Counted from the stretch's first letter, positions 1 to 12,935 are shown. The stretch is 64,000 bases of DNA from Diabrotica undecimpunctata (GCF_040954645.1 NC_092806.1:24887644-24951643); one strand, 5' to 3'. Notes: generated by a model from the letters alone, not told the origin. Made by a program: numbers and translations.

Positions 1-1216
1 GCTATTCTTCTTATTTATATACGATTCATAGATAAAGACAACAAAAAATTATCTGAGGCGTTCCTGACCTCGATTGACTTGCAAGGTAACACAACCGAAA
101 AAGACATTTTTAAAGCCATTGATGGATATTTCACACTTAAAAATCTTTCTTGGAAAGACTGTGTAGGACTTTGCTCTGATGGTGCCGCGGCAATGACAGG
201 TCACAAAACAGGCTTGCTAAGTTTTGTAAGGAAAAAAGGAAACCGTGATATTGTTTTAACACACTGTATGATTCATCGCGAAATGCTTGCTGCCAAAAGA
301 TTAAATCCCGACCTAAACAAGGTGTTGACTACTGTGGTAAAGGCCGTGAACTTTATAAAAAGTAATGTTCTTAAATTGAGAATGTTTGCTTTGTTATGCG
401 AGGACATGGGATCCATCCATTCCAATCTCCTTCTACATACCGAAGTTCGGTGGCTGTCCAGGGGCCGGGTTTTAGCCAGATTTTATGAACTTCGAGAAGA
501 AGTATGTATGTATCTTGATGAAAAAAAAAAAAACTGATTTGCGGAAACACTGCGTTACGGATAATTTATGGCCCAGTTAGCTGTTTTAGCAGATATTTTT
601 AAACAGCTCAACATATTAAATCTAGGCCTGCAGGAACCATCTAAAACCGCATTTGACCTTTGGGAAAAAATTGATTCATTTAAGAAAAAATTGATGCTAT
701 GGGAGTCTGAAGCTGGAAAAGGATCGTTTGAAATGTTCAACTTGTTTTCAGATTTTATCTCTGAAAATGAAGGCTTAAATGAGGATGTTTTACATTAACT
801 GGTTAAGTCCTACATTAAATCGCTTCAAGATTACTTTGAGAAGTACTTTCTTACTTGAGTGATTACTTTGAGAAGTACTTTCTACAAATGTGAGGAAAAA
901 TAATCTGTGGGTGATTGATCCCTTTTTAGCTACCCACGATAATAATCTGTCTATTCAGGAAAATAAACAGTTTATTGAAATTTCATCCGATGATCATTTA
1001 AAAGTGATAAAATCTCACTGCGAGAATGTTGCAGATTTTTGGAAAAGATTACTTGATAAAAATCCACTACTAAGTGAAAAAGCTTTGAAACTTCTTCTTC
1101 CTTTTCATTCCACTTTTCTCTGTGAGGCATCATTCTCAACATTATATGTCATCAAGAATAAATACAGAAATATTGAGAAACTTTCAAGTGAGAAGCAAGA
1201 CCAAGGGAGTCATTAA
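1..1216 (+). pseudogene. hAT-type transposase remnant (ZBED/SCAND3-like), 5' end outside window
   Basis: hAT elements encode an RNase H-fold DDE transposase ending in a hATC dimerisation domain. Here the middle of the protein reads from about 79 to 537, with the family-typical 'LCSDGAAAMTG' and 'LTHCMIHREMLAAK' and later 'HTEVRWLSRGRVLARFYELR'. The frame breaks in a long A-run at about 520-532, with stops just after. It resumes in the same frame at about 568 ('AQLAVLADIFKQLN') and shifts frame by about 890. A 23-base segment at 829-851 is repeated at 861-883. The hATC end is recognisable at about 1120-1190 ('CEASFSTLYVIKNKYRNIE'). At least one frameshift and several stops make it dead. The N-terminal BED finger would lie left of the window. 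Family call is firm; subfamily is not. Confidence 0.85.
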
Positions 1217-1433
1217 CGTCTTAATTTGGCGCTATCTATGACTTTTTATTTTGTTTTTTATATCTCTTTGGTCTATCACTATGTATTTTCTTTTTTAATT
1301 TTGTAAGTAATAAATTCATTAGTAAAATTTCAGTGTTCATCTCATTTTACCTATTATTGGAAAATATTAATAATAATATCTAAGTGGTCCGCCAAGAATT
1401 CTGAAAGATACAAGTGGTCCTCAGTGGTGAGAA

Positions 1434-1447
1434 GGTTGAGAACCACT
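1434..1447 (+). repeat. 3' terminal inverted repeat of the hAT element
   Basis: GGTTGAGAACCACT is the outward end of the common hAT terminal repeat (CAGTGGTTCTCAACC in reverse). It lies about 220 bases after the hATC domain, as expected for the 3' end. The matching 5' end is outside the window, so the target duplication cannot be checked. Confidence 0.7.
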
Positions 1448-1469
1448 AGTATAGATCATACCTTAATAT

Positions 1470-2190
1470 CTCTTGCAGGATCCGGTTTGAGAATTTTCTT
1501 CTTGCTTTTTCCTCCATCATATCCCTTATTTGTTTTAGGTAGAATACAAACCGTTCAGCGACTTATCTGGGACAGGTTGCAGCTTCTCTAATTCAGTTGT
1601 GTGTTGCTTGAATCTTCTGTTTGTTGCTGTGACTTGTGTGTCATCATGCAAGAGATGCATATGTAATTATTGGTAGTATGATGCTGTTTATCAGTCTTGA
1701 TTTTGTTTTCATAGCTAATTTGCTTCTTCTTCCTGTAAATCCTCTTATTGTGGCTCTGGTCATTGCTATTTTCTGGACTACCGCGTTAATATGTGGTGTA
1801 AATGTTAGACGACCTTGGTTCATTGTGACTCCTAGGTATTTAGCTTCGTTTTGCCATTCGATGGGTGTGTATTCTACTGTTAGCTGTTCTTCTGGGTTAT
1901 CTTTTCTATTTTTGAGTGTTGTTAAGTGTTTTCTGGATTTATTGCTATTTTCCATTGGCTACTCCATTCTTCTATCGTATTCTGCCTTCTGTAGATTTCT
2001 TACAGCCATATTTAGGTTCCTATGTTTTGCCGCGATTGCAGTGTCACGTCGTCTGCATAAAGGCTTATAGTGTTCAGGGTGTTTTTGGATTGTCTGCTGT
2101 GTATTGCTATACAGGAGGGGTGATAAGACTGCCCCCTGTGGTACTTCTGCTTCTGTCTGCATTCTTAATTCTATTCTATTCGCTGCTTTA
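1470..2190 (-). pseudogene. Non-LTR retrotransposon (jockey-like) reverse transcriptase C-terminal fragment
   Basis: On the minus strand the sequence runs from the RT palm into the thumb and tail. 'VPQGAVLSPLLYS' (about 2120-2140) is RT motif 4, and 'KYLGVTMNQGRLTFTPHI' (about 1825-1850) is the usual post-RT segment. 'INSIILPIITYASLA' and a Lys/Arg-rich tail follow down to about 1470. The region that should hold the YADD motif is frame-shifted. There are stops between 1955 and 1960 and near 1640. No endonuclease or ORF1 is present, so this is a 5'-truncated, decayed copy. Confidence 0.8.
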
Positions 2191-2789
2191 ACTCCAATAA
2201 ATGTTCAGGTTCGAAAATCCATACCATAACCAAATTTTTTTATGTTTTTTGTGGAGTTCAGTGTACAGTCTTTTTTGTGTTTTTTCAATGGAAATTTTGT
2301 AATATAACCTGCTTAAAAAAGAAAATTTTCTCTAATTTTTTACCAAATGAGATCTCTCCTAGTAGTGATACTTGAAATACTCGACCATAGCTCTAAAGAT
2401 GGCTCTGTAAAATTTGCCAGTCACCTGGTTGTTCAGGCGCTCGTGCTCGGTAGCCCATTTTACACTCTGCGACCCGGAATCAGGATAGCGCCGGTCGTTA
2501 TTACGGTGTTGCGCTATTTATTTGAAGTGTACTCCTGTTATTGAACCAAGAAGAGATTCATTCCGCTGTAGCCTTAATTCAATAATGGCATAACTGTCAT
2601 AACATCTATATGCGCAGCAGAATATATTCAAGTTAAAAAAATAGCTGGGAAGACAAATCTGGATAGGGAAGAAAGGAAAAAAAATAAGAAAAAACAGAAA
2701 AAAAAAACTGCACTAGTATGAAAACGTAACTAGAATGGACGTGACTAGTAAATAATGTTGTAGAGTTCTAAACAGGGAAGAAAAAGGAG
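2191..2789. other. No recognised feature
   Basis: I see nothing I can name here. The short open frame at 2347-2544 has no recognisable motif. The stretch lies between two LINE fragments and may be older repeat sequence. Confidence 0.5.
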
Positions 2790-2915
2790 GTAAGCCTAAA
2801 GGGATGGATTAAACAAATCCTGAAAATTGGGATTAAGAGAGAAAAAACGTAACAACAGATACAGGAAATGGCAGAAGACCAGAAGGCGTGGAAGAGTTGG
2901 GTAAAAGATGGATAA
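2790..2915 (+). pseudogene. LINE 3'-terminal coding remnant
   Basis: Frame 2790-2915 reads 'GWIKQILKIGIKREKT' stop 'QIQEMAEDQKAWKSWV'. This matches the pattern at the C-terminus of insect endonuclease/RT LINEs: a basic linker, then '...A.DR..W..LV'. One in-frame stop interrupts it. The upstream RT is not visible. This is a short 5'-truncated insertion. Confidence 0.55.
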
Positions 2916-3451
2916 ATATGAGCAATATTAGACGCTCTTATAGGGCATCATAAATGTGAAAAATAAAATTTCACTGTAGCGCCTTTTATTGAGAAATATC
3001 AAGAAATCACTACCTCAGAGTGTTATTTTATATTGTTTTCTTCTTAACTTATAGTGCTGATGTTTATCAGTTCGACCAATGCAACAAGTACAATTTTGTA
3101 AGCAAGGTCACGCCTTTGTCCGGAAGAGCGGTACATGTTTTTATTACAAGTAAAATTAAAATTTCATTTGTTAGCAGTGCCTATTATACCCAAACATGTA
3201 GATGTGAGTGTAAGTTATTGTATTTTCAACAAATTTGGTCGAGTTTGCTGAAATTGTAAGTTACATAAGTTAGGTAAGTTAGATGTCCTCTTTTGGGAAC
3301 ACTGAGCGGAAGCTGTCTATATGAAAAATATGTGGTTATTTTGACAAAACCTATTTTTATTTTAGATTGTTATGAAACTAGAACATTTAGCACCAATATC
3401 TCCGAAAATTTTTATGGAAGGAAGTATAGTCATTTCAATTCAGCTTTGAAT

Positions 3452-4938
3452 TTCAAGATGTTGCTACAGCAGCTATTGAATATGAAATAGACATTGTTAT
3501 TATGCCGCCCCATGTTGACCCACAGACCGACGAAGAGGACTTTATTGAAGATATTGAAGATGAAAATTATTTAGAAAATGTCGAAAATATATTTCCTATA
3601 GACGTAGTCGGAGAAATCGAGTTGAAGCATATAAACAGCAGTGATGATGAAGAAAGTGGGGACAAAGAAAGTTAAGCCTGTTGAAACGGTTAAACTAGTT
3701 CAACTAAATGTTGAAATCAAAACGGATCAAAAAATATAGATACCTAGTATGCCAACAACTTCCGGTTGGGCTGACAATCGGAAAATTCTAACAAATGAAC
3801 TGGAAAAATATAGTCCAGTTAAAGTATTTGAAAAGTTGTTCGATGACGAAATTTTTGACTATTTGATGCCTCAAACAAATTTGTATTTATCACAAAAAAA
3901 CAGACACGACTTCTTTGTTTTAAAAGCTGATCTTAAAATTTTTGTGACAATTTTACTCCTAATAGGTTATCATAAACTACCAAGTGAACGTAATTATTGG
4001 AGTCGTCGTGAACCGAACGTCTTCATAAAAATCTTGGAGTGCCTAAGGTTACAAAAACTATGTTAAGGAACCGATTCCAGAAAATCAAAGGGTATATTCA
4101 CTTAGTAGATAACGATAATCTGGATACCCACGATAAAATGGCTAAATTACGGCCACTAATGTCACCTTTAAATCAAAGATTTTAACAGTGGGGCGTTTTA
4201 CATGAAAACTGAAGCTATGGTAAAGTTTTATAGTCGGCATTTCAATAAACCATATATTAAGATAAAACCAGTACGCATTGGTTATAAAAACTGGATGCTG
4301 TGCAGTTCCACAGAAGATTGTTATGCCTTTGACACTTATTTTGGTGCTTAAGAAAATCCTTAAGTTTATGATTTACCCTTAGGATCTCGGGTAGTTCTTG
4401 ATCTTCTTAAAATTATTGCAGTGCCCTCTACTAACTATGACAAACTTCAACCTATTAGTACGGTTAAGCGCTGGTTATCAGTAGCCAAAGAAAAAGTAGA
4501 TGTGCAAAAGCCACATATTTTCAGTATGTATAATAAATGCATGAGTGGGTTTGATTTACACGACCAGGCAGTAGGCAACTACAGGATTTCTATTAGAGGT
4601 AAAAAATAGTGGTGAGTGCTGTTTTAAAAATATGATCAACATGACTGGTGTCAATGCCTGGAGAGTGTTTCAATTAACAAATGATAATCCAATCTTATTG
4701 TAAGAACTTGTAGACTATGCTCTTATTTAGCTTGCAATGAATAATCGACAAAACCGAAAAACCGATCTGCTGCGCAATTACCATCAACTGTACGACGTCA
4801 TGAGGGTGGTTATTTCCCAAAAAATTAGACCAACAGCGACAGTGTACCCAGTGCCACAAAAAAGCTAGATGGATTTGCTCAAAATGCACAGTGACCCTGT
4901 GCATTGAACGGGACTGTTTCAGAGTTTGTCATTCCTAA
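3452..4938 (+). pseudogene. piggyBac-type transposase remnant
   Basis: piggyBac transposases cut and paste at TTAA using a DDD RNase H-fold core and a C-terminal Cys-rich finger. An acidic N-terminus is seen at about 3470-3675 ('ATAAIEYEIDIVIMPPHVD'). The core start is at 3749-4066 ('IFDYLMPQTNLYLSQKN', 'SERNYWSRREPNVFI'). The end of the core is at about 4421-4610 ('NKCMSGFDLHDQAVGNYR', 'IRGKK'). The Cys-rich end is at about 4780-4938 ('QCTQCHKKARWICSKC', 'CIERDCF'). The order is correct and colinear, but there are many stops and frameshifts and the middle of the core is badly damaged. I could not fix the TIRs; TTTTAATGGGTTA near 5196-5208 is a weak candidate for the right end. Confidence 0.85.
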
Positions 4939-6064
4939 GATATTTATTGAAAAAAATTTGTTATTTATTTTGATGTAGTTACCGATTGATTTTTGTTTAG
5001 TTTGAACCATTATTGGATTTTACTTTGTACTTAAAAATAATAAAAAACATGTAATGTAAAATTTTAATTTTTTTAACACTTTGTCTCCATTCAGGGACAT
5101 GTATACCCCTACAATAATACCCATAATAAGACTTAGTTAGTCTAGTTAAGAATAGTTAAAAATAATCTATTTTTTTCAAAAAAGTGTCTTGGGTTTTAAT
5201 GGGTTAGTGAAGGAGTTGTATGCCTAATATGGAAATTGCATGCGTGAATAACCTGTATGTTTAAAATAGGTTTTAATCTTCTAAAAATTCTAACTGTTAC
5301 TTTATGGATTACATATATGAAGCAAAATTATATGTACCTTAGTTAAAAAAATATCCCGTAAGGAAATTAATGAACTGATAAAAAACTATTACTTAATTAA
5401 CACCGCCGTCCAGTTTCATTAAAATATCAAATCAAATAAATAAACGTTCGATAAATATGCAAACAATGTTGACAAAATAATATTTCACTGTCATTTTTTT
5501 TGTGTTCACTCCCATCCTACAAGTTGTATACGCTTTTTACCGTGTCTTTAACTTTCCCATTTATTAATACACGAGATTATTTTAATCTCTATTCCTTGTA
5601 ACCGCAGAGATTTCTCTTAAAAGATCATTATTCATAGATAGGTACATTACCTTTGGCCGAATCCGTTTATTCTTAGATGAGGTGTCAAGTGAACAAATCC
5701 GAACGGTAATGAATGGTGTGCATTTCATGGGAATTTTTGCAAGTTAGAGGATTTCAGTTGAAATATTTTCTTATGCGGTTATGTCTGTAATTAATTTTTG
5801 TTATATGTGTGTATCATACATTGTACTAAAATTAAGTCATATTTATTATAAACTTATGTTCTGTTCAAACATATTAAACAAAAATAATGTGTTAATAATA
5901 ATAATTGACTCCCTGTAACATTTTTTCAATTTTTTTACTTAATTTTAAGTTTTCGTCGTTATATATTTTGTAGTAAATTAAAATATTGGGTAAAATGCTC
6001 AAAATCTACCTTTTGAAAATATAAAATATTAAATTAAAGATGAAGTTTATTTTAAAATAGGTCG
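4939..6064. other. No recognised feature (AT-rich)
   Basis: AT-rich sequence with no supported gene. It probably includes the piggyBac 3' untranslated region at its left edge. Confidence 0.5.
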
Positions 6065-8185
6065 CCTAGATGGATTCTGTTAAGAGTTGGTTGTAGTGAG
6101 TTGTTGTAGATTTTTGTAAGGTTTTACTTTACTTAGTCAGTAGACCCATTTGTACCTTTCCCAGTCTACTCTATCAGTAGACCCATTGTTTTGTGTATTG
6201 TCATCTTGGTCTTTGTTGATATTTCTTTGTTATTAAGGAATCCTCTATTTAGAGCTTGGAACAGTTTTCCTGTGTTTTCCATTCTGTTGTTAAGATCATC
6301 CTCGATGTCTCCCATGTTGTTGATTACTGTTCCTAACTAATTCTATGAATTTGTCTGTATTTTTTGTTGGTCTATCATTACTTCTATTTGATCTTCCGTC
6401 CCTTGTTTCCTTGATATTTTTCTTTATCTGAGTCTTCTCTTTGTTTACGTTTAAGTTGTATTTGCTTGCTTCTAGGTTCCATTTCTCTAAGTTGTATTTC
6501 AGTTTTTCTGCTGTTTCCGCAATTAATACTATGTCGTCTGCAAATATACACATCTCAGCGTTTATCATTTGCATTCTGTGCCAACCGATGCAGTATTTCT
6601 TGAATGTATTCTTACATTCTTTCACTATCTCATCTATTACATTTATAAATAGCACTGGGCCGAGACTTCCCCCTTGTCTAACTCCTTGAGTTGTTTCAAA
6701 TGGTTCTGACTGTATATTTAACATTCTTACTGTATTTGTTGTTTTCATGTATATACTCTTTGTTGCTTCTATCAGTTCTTCACATACTTGCTTCTTCTTT
6801 AGGCTTTTACATATTTTTTTTCTTTTGACTGAGTCGAATGCTTTTTCTATATCTATAAAGCTCAGATATATTTCTCTATTTTTCTTTAAGGCTTTTTCTA
6901 TTATTTGTTGCATGGTGAATATATGGTCTTGTGTGTTGTGTCCTTTTCTGAATCCACTTTGTACATCCTCTAATTTATATTCTATTTCTTTTCTGATTTT
7001 CGTTTCTATTATGGTTTCGTATACTTTGCTGCTACACATAGTAGTGATATACCTTTATAGTTCTTACAGTCTCTTGTGTTTCCTTTCTTGTATATAGGTA
7101 TAATTACTGCATTTTTCCATTCTCTGGGTATTGCTTTTCTTTTTCATATAAGGTTATATATGTACAACAATTTTTCTTTTGCTTTTACTCCTATATATTT
7201 CATCATTTCTGGAGCTACTTCATCGCTTCCTGGTGCTTTTCCAGTCTTTATCTTTCTTATCGCTTCTTCCAGTTCTTCTTTTTCTATAGTTTCTGGAATT
7301 TCCGTGTTTCTCATGGATACTCTCTTGATGCAGCTTTCCTTCTCCATTGTATTCGCTTGCTTTCCATTCAGTATCAGCTGGAAATGTTCCCTCCATCTTT
7401 CCATTATTGTCTTATCGTCGTTTATTATTTTTCCTTCCTTATTCATTATTTGTTTCAGTTTCGTTTCTTTGTCGCTTCTTAGGTTTTTCAGTGTTCTATA
7501 AAATAATTTTATGTTTTCTGTGCTGTTTTCTCCCATTTTTTCTCCGAGTTTTTCCCAACTTTTCTTTTTCTCTTTCTTAACTACCTCTTTAAATTTTGTT
7601 CTTTGTCTCTTATAATTTTCATATTTTTGTTGTGTTTTGTCTTGTATCTATTCTTTCTATAATTTCTTCTTTTCTTTTATTTCTATTTTCACTACATCGT
7701 TCTACCAAGAGGTTCGTTTACCTCTATTGTTATTTCTTGTAGTTCCACATATTGATTTAGCTGTTTTTATCATCGCATTTTCAAATTTTCCCCATTCTTC
7801 TATTATTGTTTCTGTTATTTCATGTTTATTGTACATCTCTTTCTCTAGCCCTTCTGAGTATCTTATTTTTGTTGTTTCTTCCCTTAGTTAATAAATTTTT
7901 ATTATTTCTTTGTGTTTTCTGTTTATGTTCTCATTTCTTTTTATTTCTTTTCTTTTGCTTTTGAATGTGGTTTCTAGTAGATAGTGGTCACTACCAGTTT
8001 CATAACTCGTTTTCACCCTTACGTCTCTTATCCAGTTCTTCTCTGTTTTTTGCACTATAGTATAGTCTTTAATTAAGTGTTCGTCTCTTGATTTGACTTC
8101 TCTTGTGATTTGTGTATCCTTTTATGTTGGAAGTGTGTGTTCATAATCACCAGGTTTTTGTCTAGATAGAATTCGAAAAGGTTTT
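6065..8185 (-). pseudogene. LINE endonuclease/reverse transcriptase remnant
   Basis: Read on the minus strand from 8185 downward. The C-terminal part of the endonuclease comes first (about 8000-8150). The linker follows ('FYRTLKNLRSDKETK', 'WREHFQLILNGKQ' at 7380-7536), then the RT entry motif 'GKAPGSDEVAPEMM' (about 7200). The RT proper is at 7039-6296, with 'FIDIEKAFDSV', 'GVRQGGSLGPVLF' and 'FADDIVL' as the catalytic box. The thumb continues to about 6065 ('GKLFQALNRGFLNNKE'). The RT block (7039) and linker block (7536) are in different frames. Sequence upstream of the endonuclease C-terminus is missing. The type is the one automated annotation often labels craniofacial development protein 2-like; clade not resolved. 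Confidence 0.85.
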
Positions 8186-8189
8186 AAAG

Positions 8190-8514
8190 TTTTTATAACT
8201 AAAATTTGGATATCTATTAGTTGGACAATTGATATAACATTACCGAACTATCCGAGAAAATTTTAAGAATGAAAAATAGACGCTAAATTTTTTAAGATTT
8301 TATTCTCAGTAAGTCGAAAAATATTATATTTACAATAATAATGGATATAAATAAACCATAGTTCAGTCTTTTATTTTGACGTTTTAATTTCTAATTCTTC
8401 ATCATTCAACAATAGCATTGATATTATGCTATTGTCTGAGAAACACTTCATGGAGAAAATTCAACCTATTTGAGAAATAAAATTTGTTGTTAAAAAAACT
8501 TTAACCCACCATCG
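8190..8514. other. No recognised feature
   Basis: AT-rich interval between two LINE fragments of opposite orientation. Nothing named. Confidence 0.4.
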
Positions 8515-8890
8515 GATAAAAAGTTTGGTTTGGTTTCACGAACATAGCACTATCCAAGAGGTAAATAGAACTGTAAAAAAATCGACAAGGATCTAGAAAA
8601 TAGACGATACTGTTCCACAGCATTTTTGGATATGTCAGGCTTTTTAGGTATGGCACACTGGCCTACTCTATATAATCAAAAATCATCTAGCGTATAGATT
8701 GTATGGTGTGCTATTTCCTAGCTACACTGACTTTTACCCAGTTGAATAAGTTGTACCTCTGGCAGTGTTCTTGGACCTGTGTTTTACCTACTATACACCA
8801 TGGATTTTTTAACAACACAATCAACGACAGTAGGTATATCGCGGATGATACTGTAATTATTAGCGTCATATAAAAATGCGAACACTGCTA
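8515..8890 (+). pseudogene. Jockey-like reverse transcriptase fragment
   Basis: Three short frames on the plus strand line up with one RT. The first is 'EHSTIQEVNRTVKKIDKDLE' then 'CSTAFLDMSGFLG' (about 8540-8660; the second catalytic-region Asp is present, but the usual AFD is lost). The second is 'GSVLGPVFYLLYTMDF' (about 8760-8810). The third, in another frame, is 'YIADDTVIISVI' (about 8835-8870), the ADD box. At least two frameshifts separate these pieces. It ends abruptly next to a Penelope-like tail at about 8915. Confidence 0.75.
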
Positions 8891-8914
8891 TTAAGCTACA
8901 AAATTATCGAAATA

Positions 8915-9030
8915 ATTACTATTTAAATGAAAATAAGCCACAATTAAAGGTTAAAGTAAGACTATTGACGTTTCAATTTCCACTTTGGAAATCGTTCTCA
9001 AAATACAAACATTAGTAAATTACTAATGTA
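8915..9030 (-). repeat. Penelope-like tail, copy f
   Basis: In minus orientation this holds a hairpin followed by GAAACGTCAAT. The stem arms are 8987-8993 and 8975-8981, the loop is 8982-8986, and the GAAA complement is at 8971-8974. A near-identical copy in the other orientation lies at 36427-36550, including the flanking CATTAGTAAATTACTAATG palindrome. Assignment to a Penelope-like tail rests on the shared hairpin-GAAACG layout, not on coding sequence here. Confidence 0.6.
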
Positions 9031-9057
9031 AGGACCACCAAAAGTCTTTATGGACCT

Positions 9058-10005
9058 TTGGTCAGGATAAAATCTGAGTTTATTGCAACTGAGCTTGGCA
9101 TAGAGAATTTCAAGGCATCTGAGGCTTGGTTGAGCAAGTGGAAGCTGCGGCACAAGATCAACTACGGGCAGATCAGTGGAGAGGCTCGCAATGTTAACAA
9201 AAACGTAACGAATGACTGGCTAAAAAACGTGTGGCCTGGACTGAAGACACGATATGCGTTAGACGATATTTTCAATGCTGATGAGACTAGATTGTTTTTA
9301 AAATAACACCAAACAGAACTTTAAATCGAAAAAGTGCGTTGGTGGAAAGCTCTCTAAAGGACGCGTTATGGTTTTAGTGGCATAACCAACATGAGTGGAA
9401 TGTAGAACCAACATGAGTGGTTCAGTGAAGAGAAAATTGTTAGTGATAGCGAAGTCGAAAAACCCACATTGCTTGAAAAACATTAAAAATCTAGACGCGA
9501 GCTACAAAGAAAACAAGAGTGAGTGGATGACTTCAGAAATTTTTAAAGAAGCAAGAACAAAATGAAATGTTGAGCTTAAAGTAAAAAAATTCTTCTGCTT
9601 GTAAACAATTGTCCTCATCATGTACTGTGCGACCTTCAAAACATTAAACTTCGTTTTCTGCCAGAAAACACAACCAGTGCCCTTCAGCCCATGGAACAAA
9701 GTGTCATTAAGAGTTTGAAAAGCCATTACAGGAGAAGACTTTTGATGGAATTGGTTGAGAACAATGGCGATCTCAAACTAAACGTTCTAAACGTCATTCT
9801 AATGAGTAGTAAATCCTGTGACGAGATAAAGAGCAATACAATAAAACAATCTATCAAACACGCAGGATGGACGGAAGATCAAGGATTCACTGAGGATGAA
9901 GATGACTTGCCTTTAGCAGTTTGGACCAGATATTTTGAATTTCCCATCACCTATGGACTGGACGAGCTAACAGATTTTGAAGAAGTTAATGAACATATAG
10001 CTTAA
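9058..10005 (+). pseudogene. Tigger/pogo-type transposase remnant
   Basis: Tigger elements encode a CENP-B-like DNA-binding region and a DDE_1 core. The left part (9058-9306) shows the second CENP-B helix-turn-helix ('SEAWLSKWKLRHKINYGQIS') and the first catalytic region 'IFNADETRLFLK'. The middle is broken by stops and frame changes. At about 9590-9690 the second catalytic region reads 'LLVNNCPHHVLCDLQ', where family members have D-N-C-P; here the Asp is Asn. 'LRFLPENTTSALQPMEQ' and the C-terminal acidic tail (to 10005) follow in one frame. The lost catalytic residue and the stops both make it inactive. The first CENP-B helix is missing. Confidence 0.85.
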
Positions 10006-12931
10006 TATCTGGACTTTTTGACGTAGACATCCTACAAGCTGTTTGTATAGAAGAAGAAGCAAGGCATTGGATGCGGTGAGAGTACTTCATTAGTTTTTCA
10101 TCCACCAGGAAGACGATATGAGTGCTGTAGAAGATTCTATGCGTCTCCAGGACAATCGTTAATGTAGGCTAAATATAGGATGTAATTTTTTTCATACCTT
10201 GATGAAAATACTGTACAGTACCATATTATTGTACAGTAATTTTTTTATACTGCATTGCTTATCTCATTCTTTAATAAATATTTGTTATGTATAGCTCTCT
10301 CCAGAAAATTTTAAAATTTTCTATGCTATTTGCTATCCAGAAAATTATCTGTTATATAAATTATCGACTTTTGCTTACTAACAAATAGAACATCTTCGAT
10401 AGTTTTCATTCGATAAAATTCAAAATTTTCAGGTTATTATTTCCTGAAAGACTCCCAATTTTGATGTTTTTTTAACTCGGCAACACATTTAAATATTTAC
10501 CATCAAATGTTAAATGTTTGAGGTAAAATAGAGCCTATGTTTTTTAAGGATTCTTTCCAAAATGATCTTCTTTACCTATATTTTTAGTGGAGTAAAATTT
10601 GACATTATCTATAAAGCCTGTAGTGGACACGGTTTTATAGCACTAGTGATATTCTTTTGCTTTATTATTTCACCAAACTATTAACATAAGTAATTACAGT
10701 TTAGACAACTGTTGTATTTAATCAAGAATAGAATAGAAAGAAAGAAGAAAAGAAAAAAGTTTACAACAATCTTTAAATTCTTTATTCTTTGTAATTATAG
10801 TTATATGTTGTGACTCGCGTAAAAATTCGCGTACAAAGTTAACTGTTATTCTGTTAAAAAAAGTGTATTTTTCGATTGTTTCTTTTTAGTTGTAACAGCC
10901 TTGTTAACCAATTTGCCAGAACTATTAACCTTTCATATCTTTTACTATAATGTGTTTTCTTTTAATTTGTGTTAATTTCGACATAGTAATCACCACCTGT
11001 CGCTAGTTTACCCCATTTAACAATCGATTGCATGCTGCCCGTGGCTGTGCAGCCACATCCGACAAGATGAGTCAGAAGAGGCGCGAAGAAGTGCAAAGAA
11101 ATCGGCCAGCAAGCGCTCCTCAGCATCAGCGTCAGCATTTACTGTCAGCGCCTACTGGTACCAGTGGTACCTTCGCAACTACTACCGACGTACACGCGAT
11201 GGACACTAATTAATTTACTTTACATGCCACCTAATTAAACTAATTCAATAAAAGCGAATATAAATCAATGTAGAAATCTTGATCGTGTTCATTAATCAAT
11301 TTTCTTTGTTTAGTTTCTTTGGTGAATAGAAGCCGTGTTCAACAGGTGACAGGGATTTTAATGAATGCAACGCCAGCGGGTATATACATAGTGGACTAAA
11401 CCTACCAGTAACAACACGTATACAAATTAAAAATAAAAAATAAAAAAGTTGGTTACAAAACTGCTTTTTGATAAAAAATATTTTAAAAAACGATAAACGG
11501 ATTTTCTGTGCACACCTAAAATTTAATTTGAAGGTAACAGTTTATTACCAGTACAAAAAAATTGAAAATCACATTTAGTTTATCCCATGATGAAGTATTG
11601 ACTAAGATCTGGAGTTTGGTATTTTGATAAAAGCAGTACGGATTTAAAATGTTAGTCATAGAAAATAAAAAGTAATATTTATTAACACTAACATTGATTA
11701 TTAACACTAACAATAAAGAACACATCATAAAAGAAACTACTAATTCCCTAAAAGAAGCTACAAAGATATTGTGGACACTGCTTTATACTCTTCATTTATT
11801 CTTCTCGAGACCTTTTCTTCCACACTATTCTATTAGAAGGGTAAGTAAGATGCTAATACAATTAAGAAGTTAATTGTAGCGGTATACGGCACCCAAGCAA
11901 ATCCATGTTTCGACTAATCGTAATTTGAGATTTTATTTAAGAATGCTGAGAATACACTTTCCTACCAACAGCTTGTATTGAAAAGAAATATAAAATATAA
12001 TGCTAATTCTTTCGTTATTGCATTATGCAAATATCATAAAACATTTAAGTAATGTGCCCTTTTTTTGGCATATCGGCTTAAAACTATCTGACAGCCTGTA
12101 TACATGAAAATCTTTAGTATTTTAATTACATTTTAATTTTTGATAAAATTATGTGATGAATTAAACATATTGACATATTAAATGCTAACATCAACACATA
12201 TTTAACTGATATAGGGTCCATTTCCATTGTACTTAGTGTTCATGTTTTCTGGAGATATTATGTGTTCAATGAAGACGAATTCCTTTTCATAGAAAAATTT
12301 ATATAGATCTAGAATATCTTCAACTTTTAGCAGATTTATATGTGGAAAGGCACTTCTGAGTTATTGGATTTAGATGACTTCGAGCAAAGCAATGCATCGT
12401 TTTTCAGTGCTTTGAGGATAACATATTTCCGAGAACAAACAATTAACCGACGGGCTTGTCACAAAGAAGACGATTCTTAGGTAGCAGCAGTCTTCCATAT
12501 GATTTACTGAACTGGTAAAATTCCTACCCGTAGAGGCGAATAAAATGTTCCGAAAGATTTCCGCTGTTAGTACAATTAAACCTAGAGCTAAAATTAATAC
12601 TATTACAGGAATTAATATTAAAATCAACAGTCTTCCGGGTTAAACCGCGTCGATTATTATTGCTTTTGACATCCTATTCAATGTCTTCTTCAGGTCCTCC
12701 GACTTCCGAGCCCCCAGACACTACTGCACTGATTACTAATCAATGCATTACTGATACTTGGAACAGAGGACGGCTCCTTTATTCCGTCGATGGTGACGTG
12801 GTTTAAGTGAAGGTTGGCGAGCTGTTAAGCGTAAATTAAAACACTAGCAGAAGAACAACAAGGTAGGAAAGATCATGCATCCACGCCATATTTATATTGA
12901 GGCAAGTGCAAGAGGCTATCATCTAAATTAA

Positions 12932-12935
<4 letters not shown>
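10006..12935. other. No recognised gene; mostly AT-rich
   Basis: I could not name anything firmly in this 2.9 kb. The open frame at 11028-11213 has no motif. The minus frame at 12370-12627 begins with a strongly hydrophobic segment but has no homologue I recognise. A weak hairpin of the Penelope-tail type (minus strand; arms 12668-12672 and 12681-12685, then AAAA instead of GAAA) lies near 12640-12700. Confidence 0.5.

Noticed and set aside
7076..7891. Long hydrophobic plus-strand open frames
   Set aside because: They lie opposite the minus-strand LINE RT and linker and are shadows of its A-rich coding strand. The Ser/Phe-rich plus frames at 60.3-63.9 kb are likewise opposite gypsy pol and gag.
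11028..11213. Plus-strand open frame of 61 codons, Gln/Arg/Thr-rich
   Set aside because: No motif and low-complexity composition. Not enough to call a gene.
12370..12627. Minus-strand open frame starting with a strong hydrophobic segment
   Set aside because: Only 85 codons, no recognisable domain, no supporting neighbours. AT-rich sequence often gives Ile/Leu/Val-rich frames by chance.
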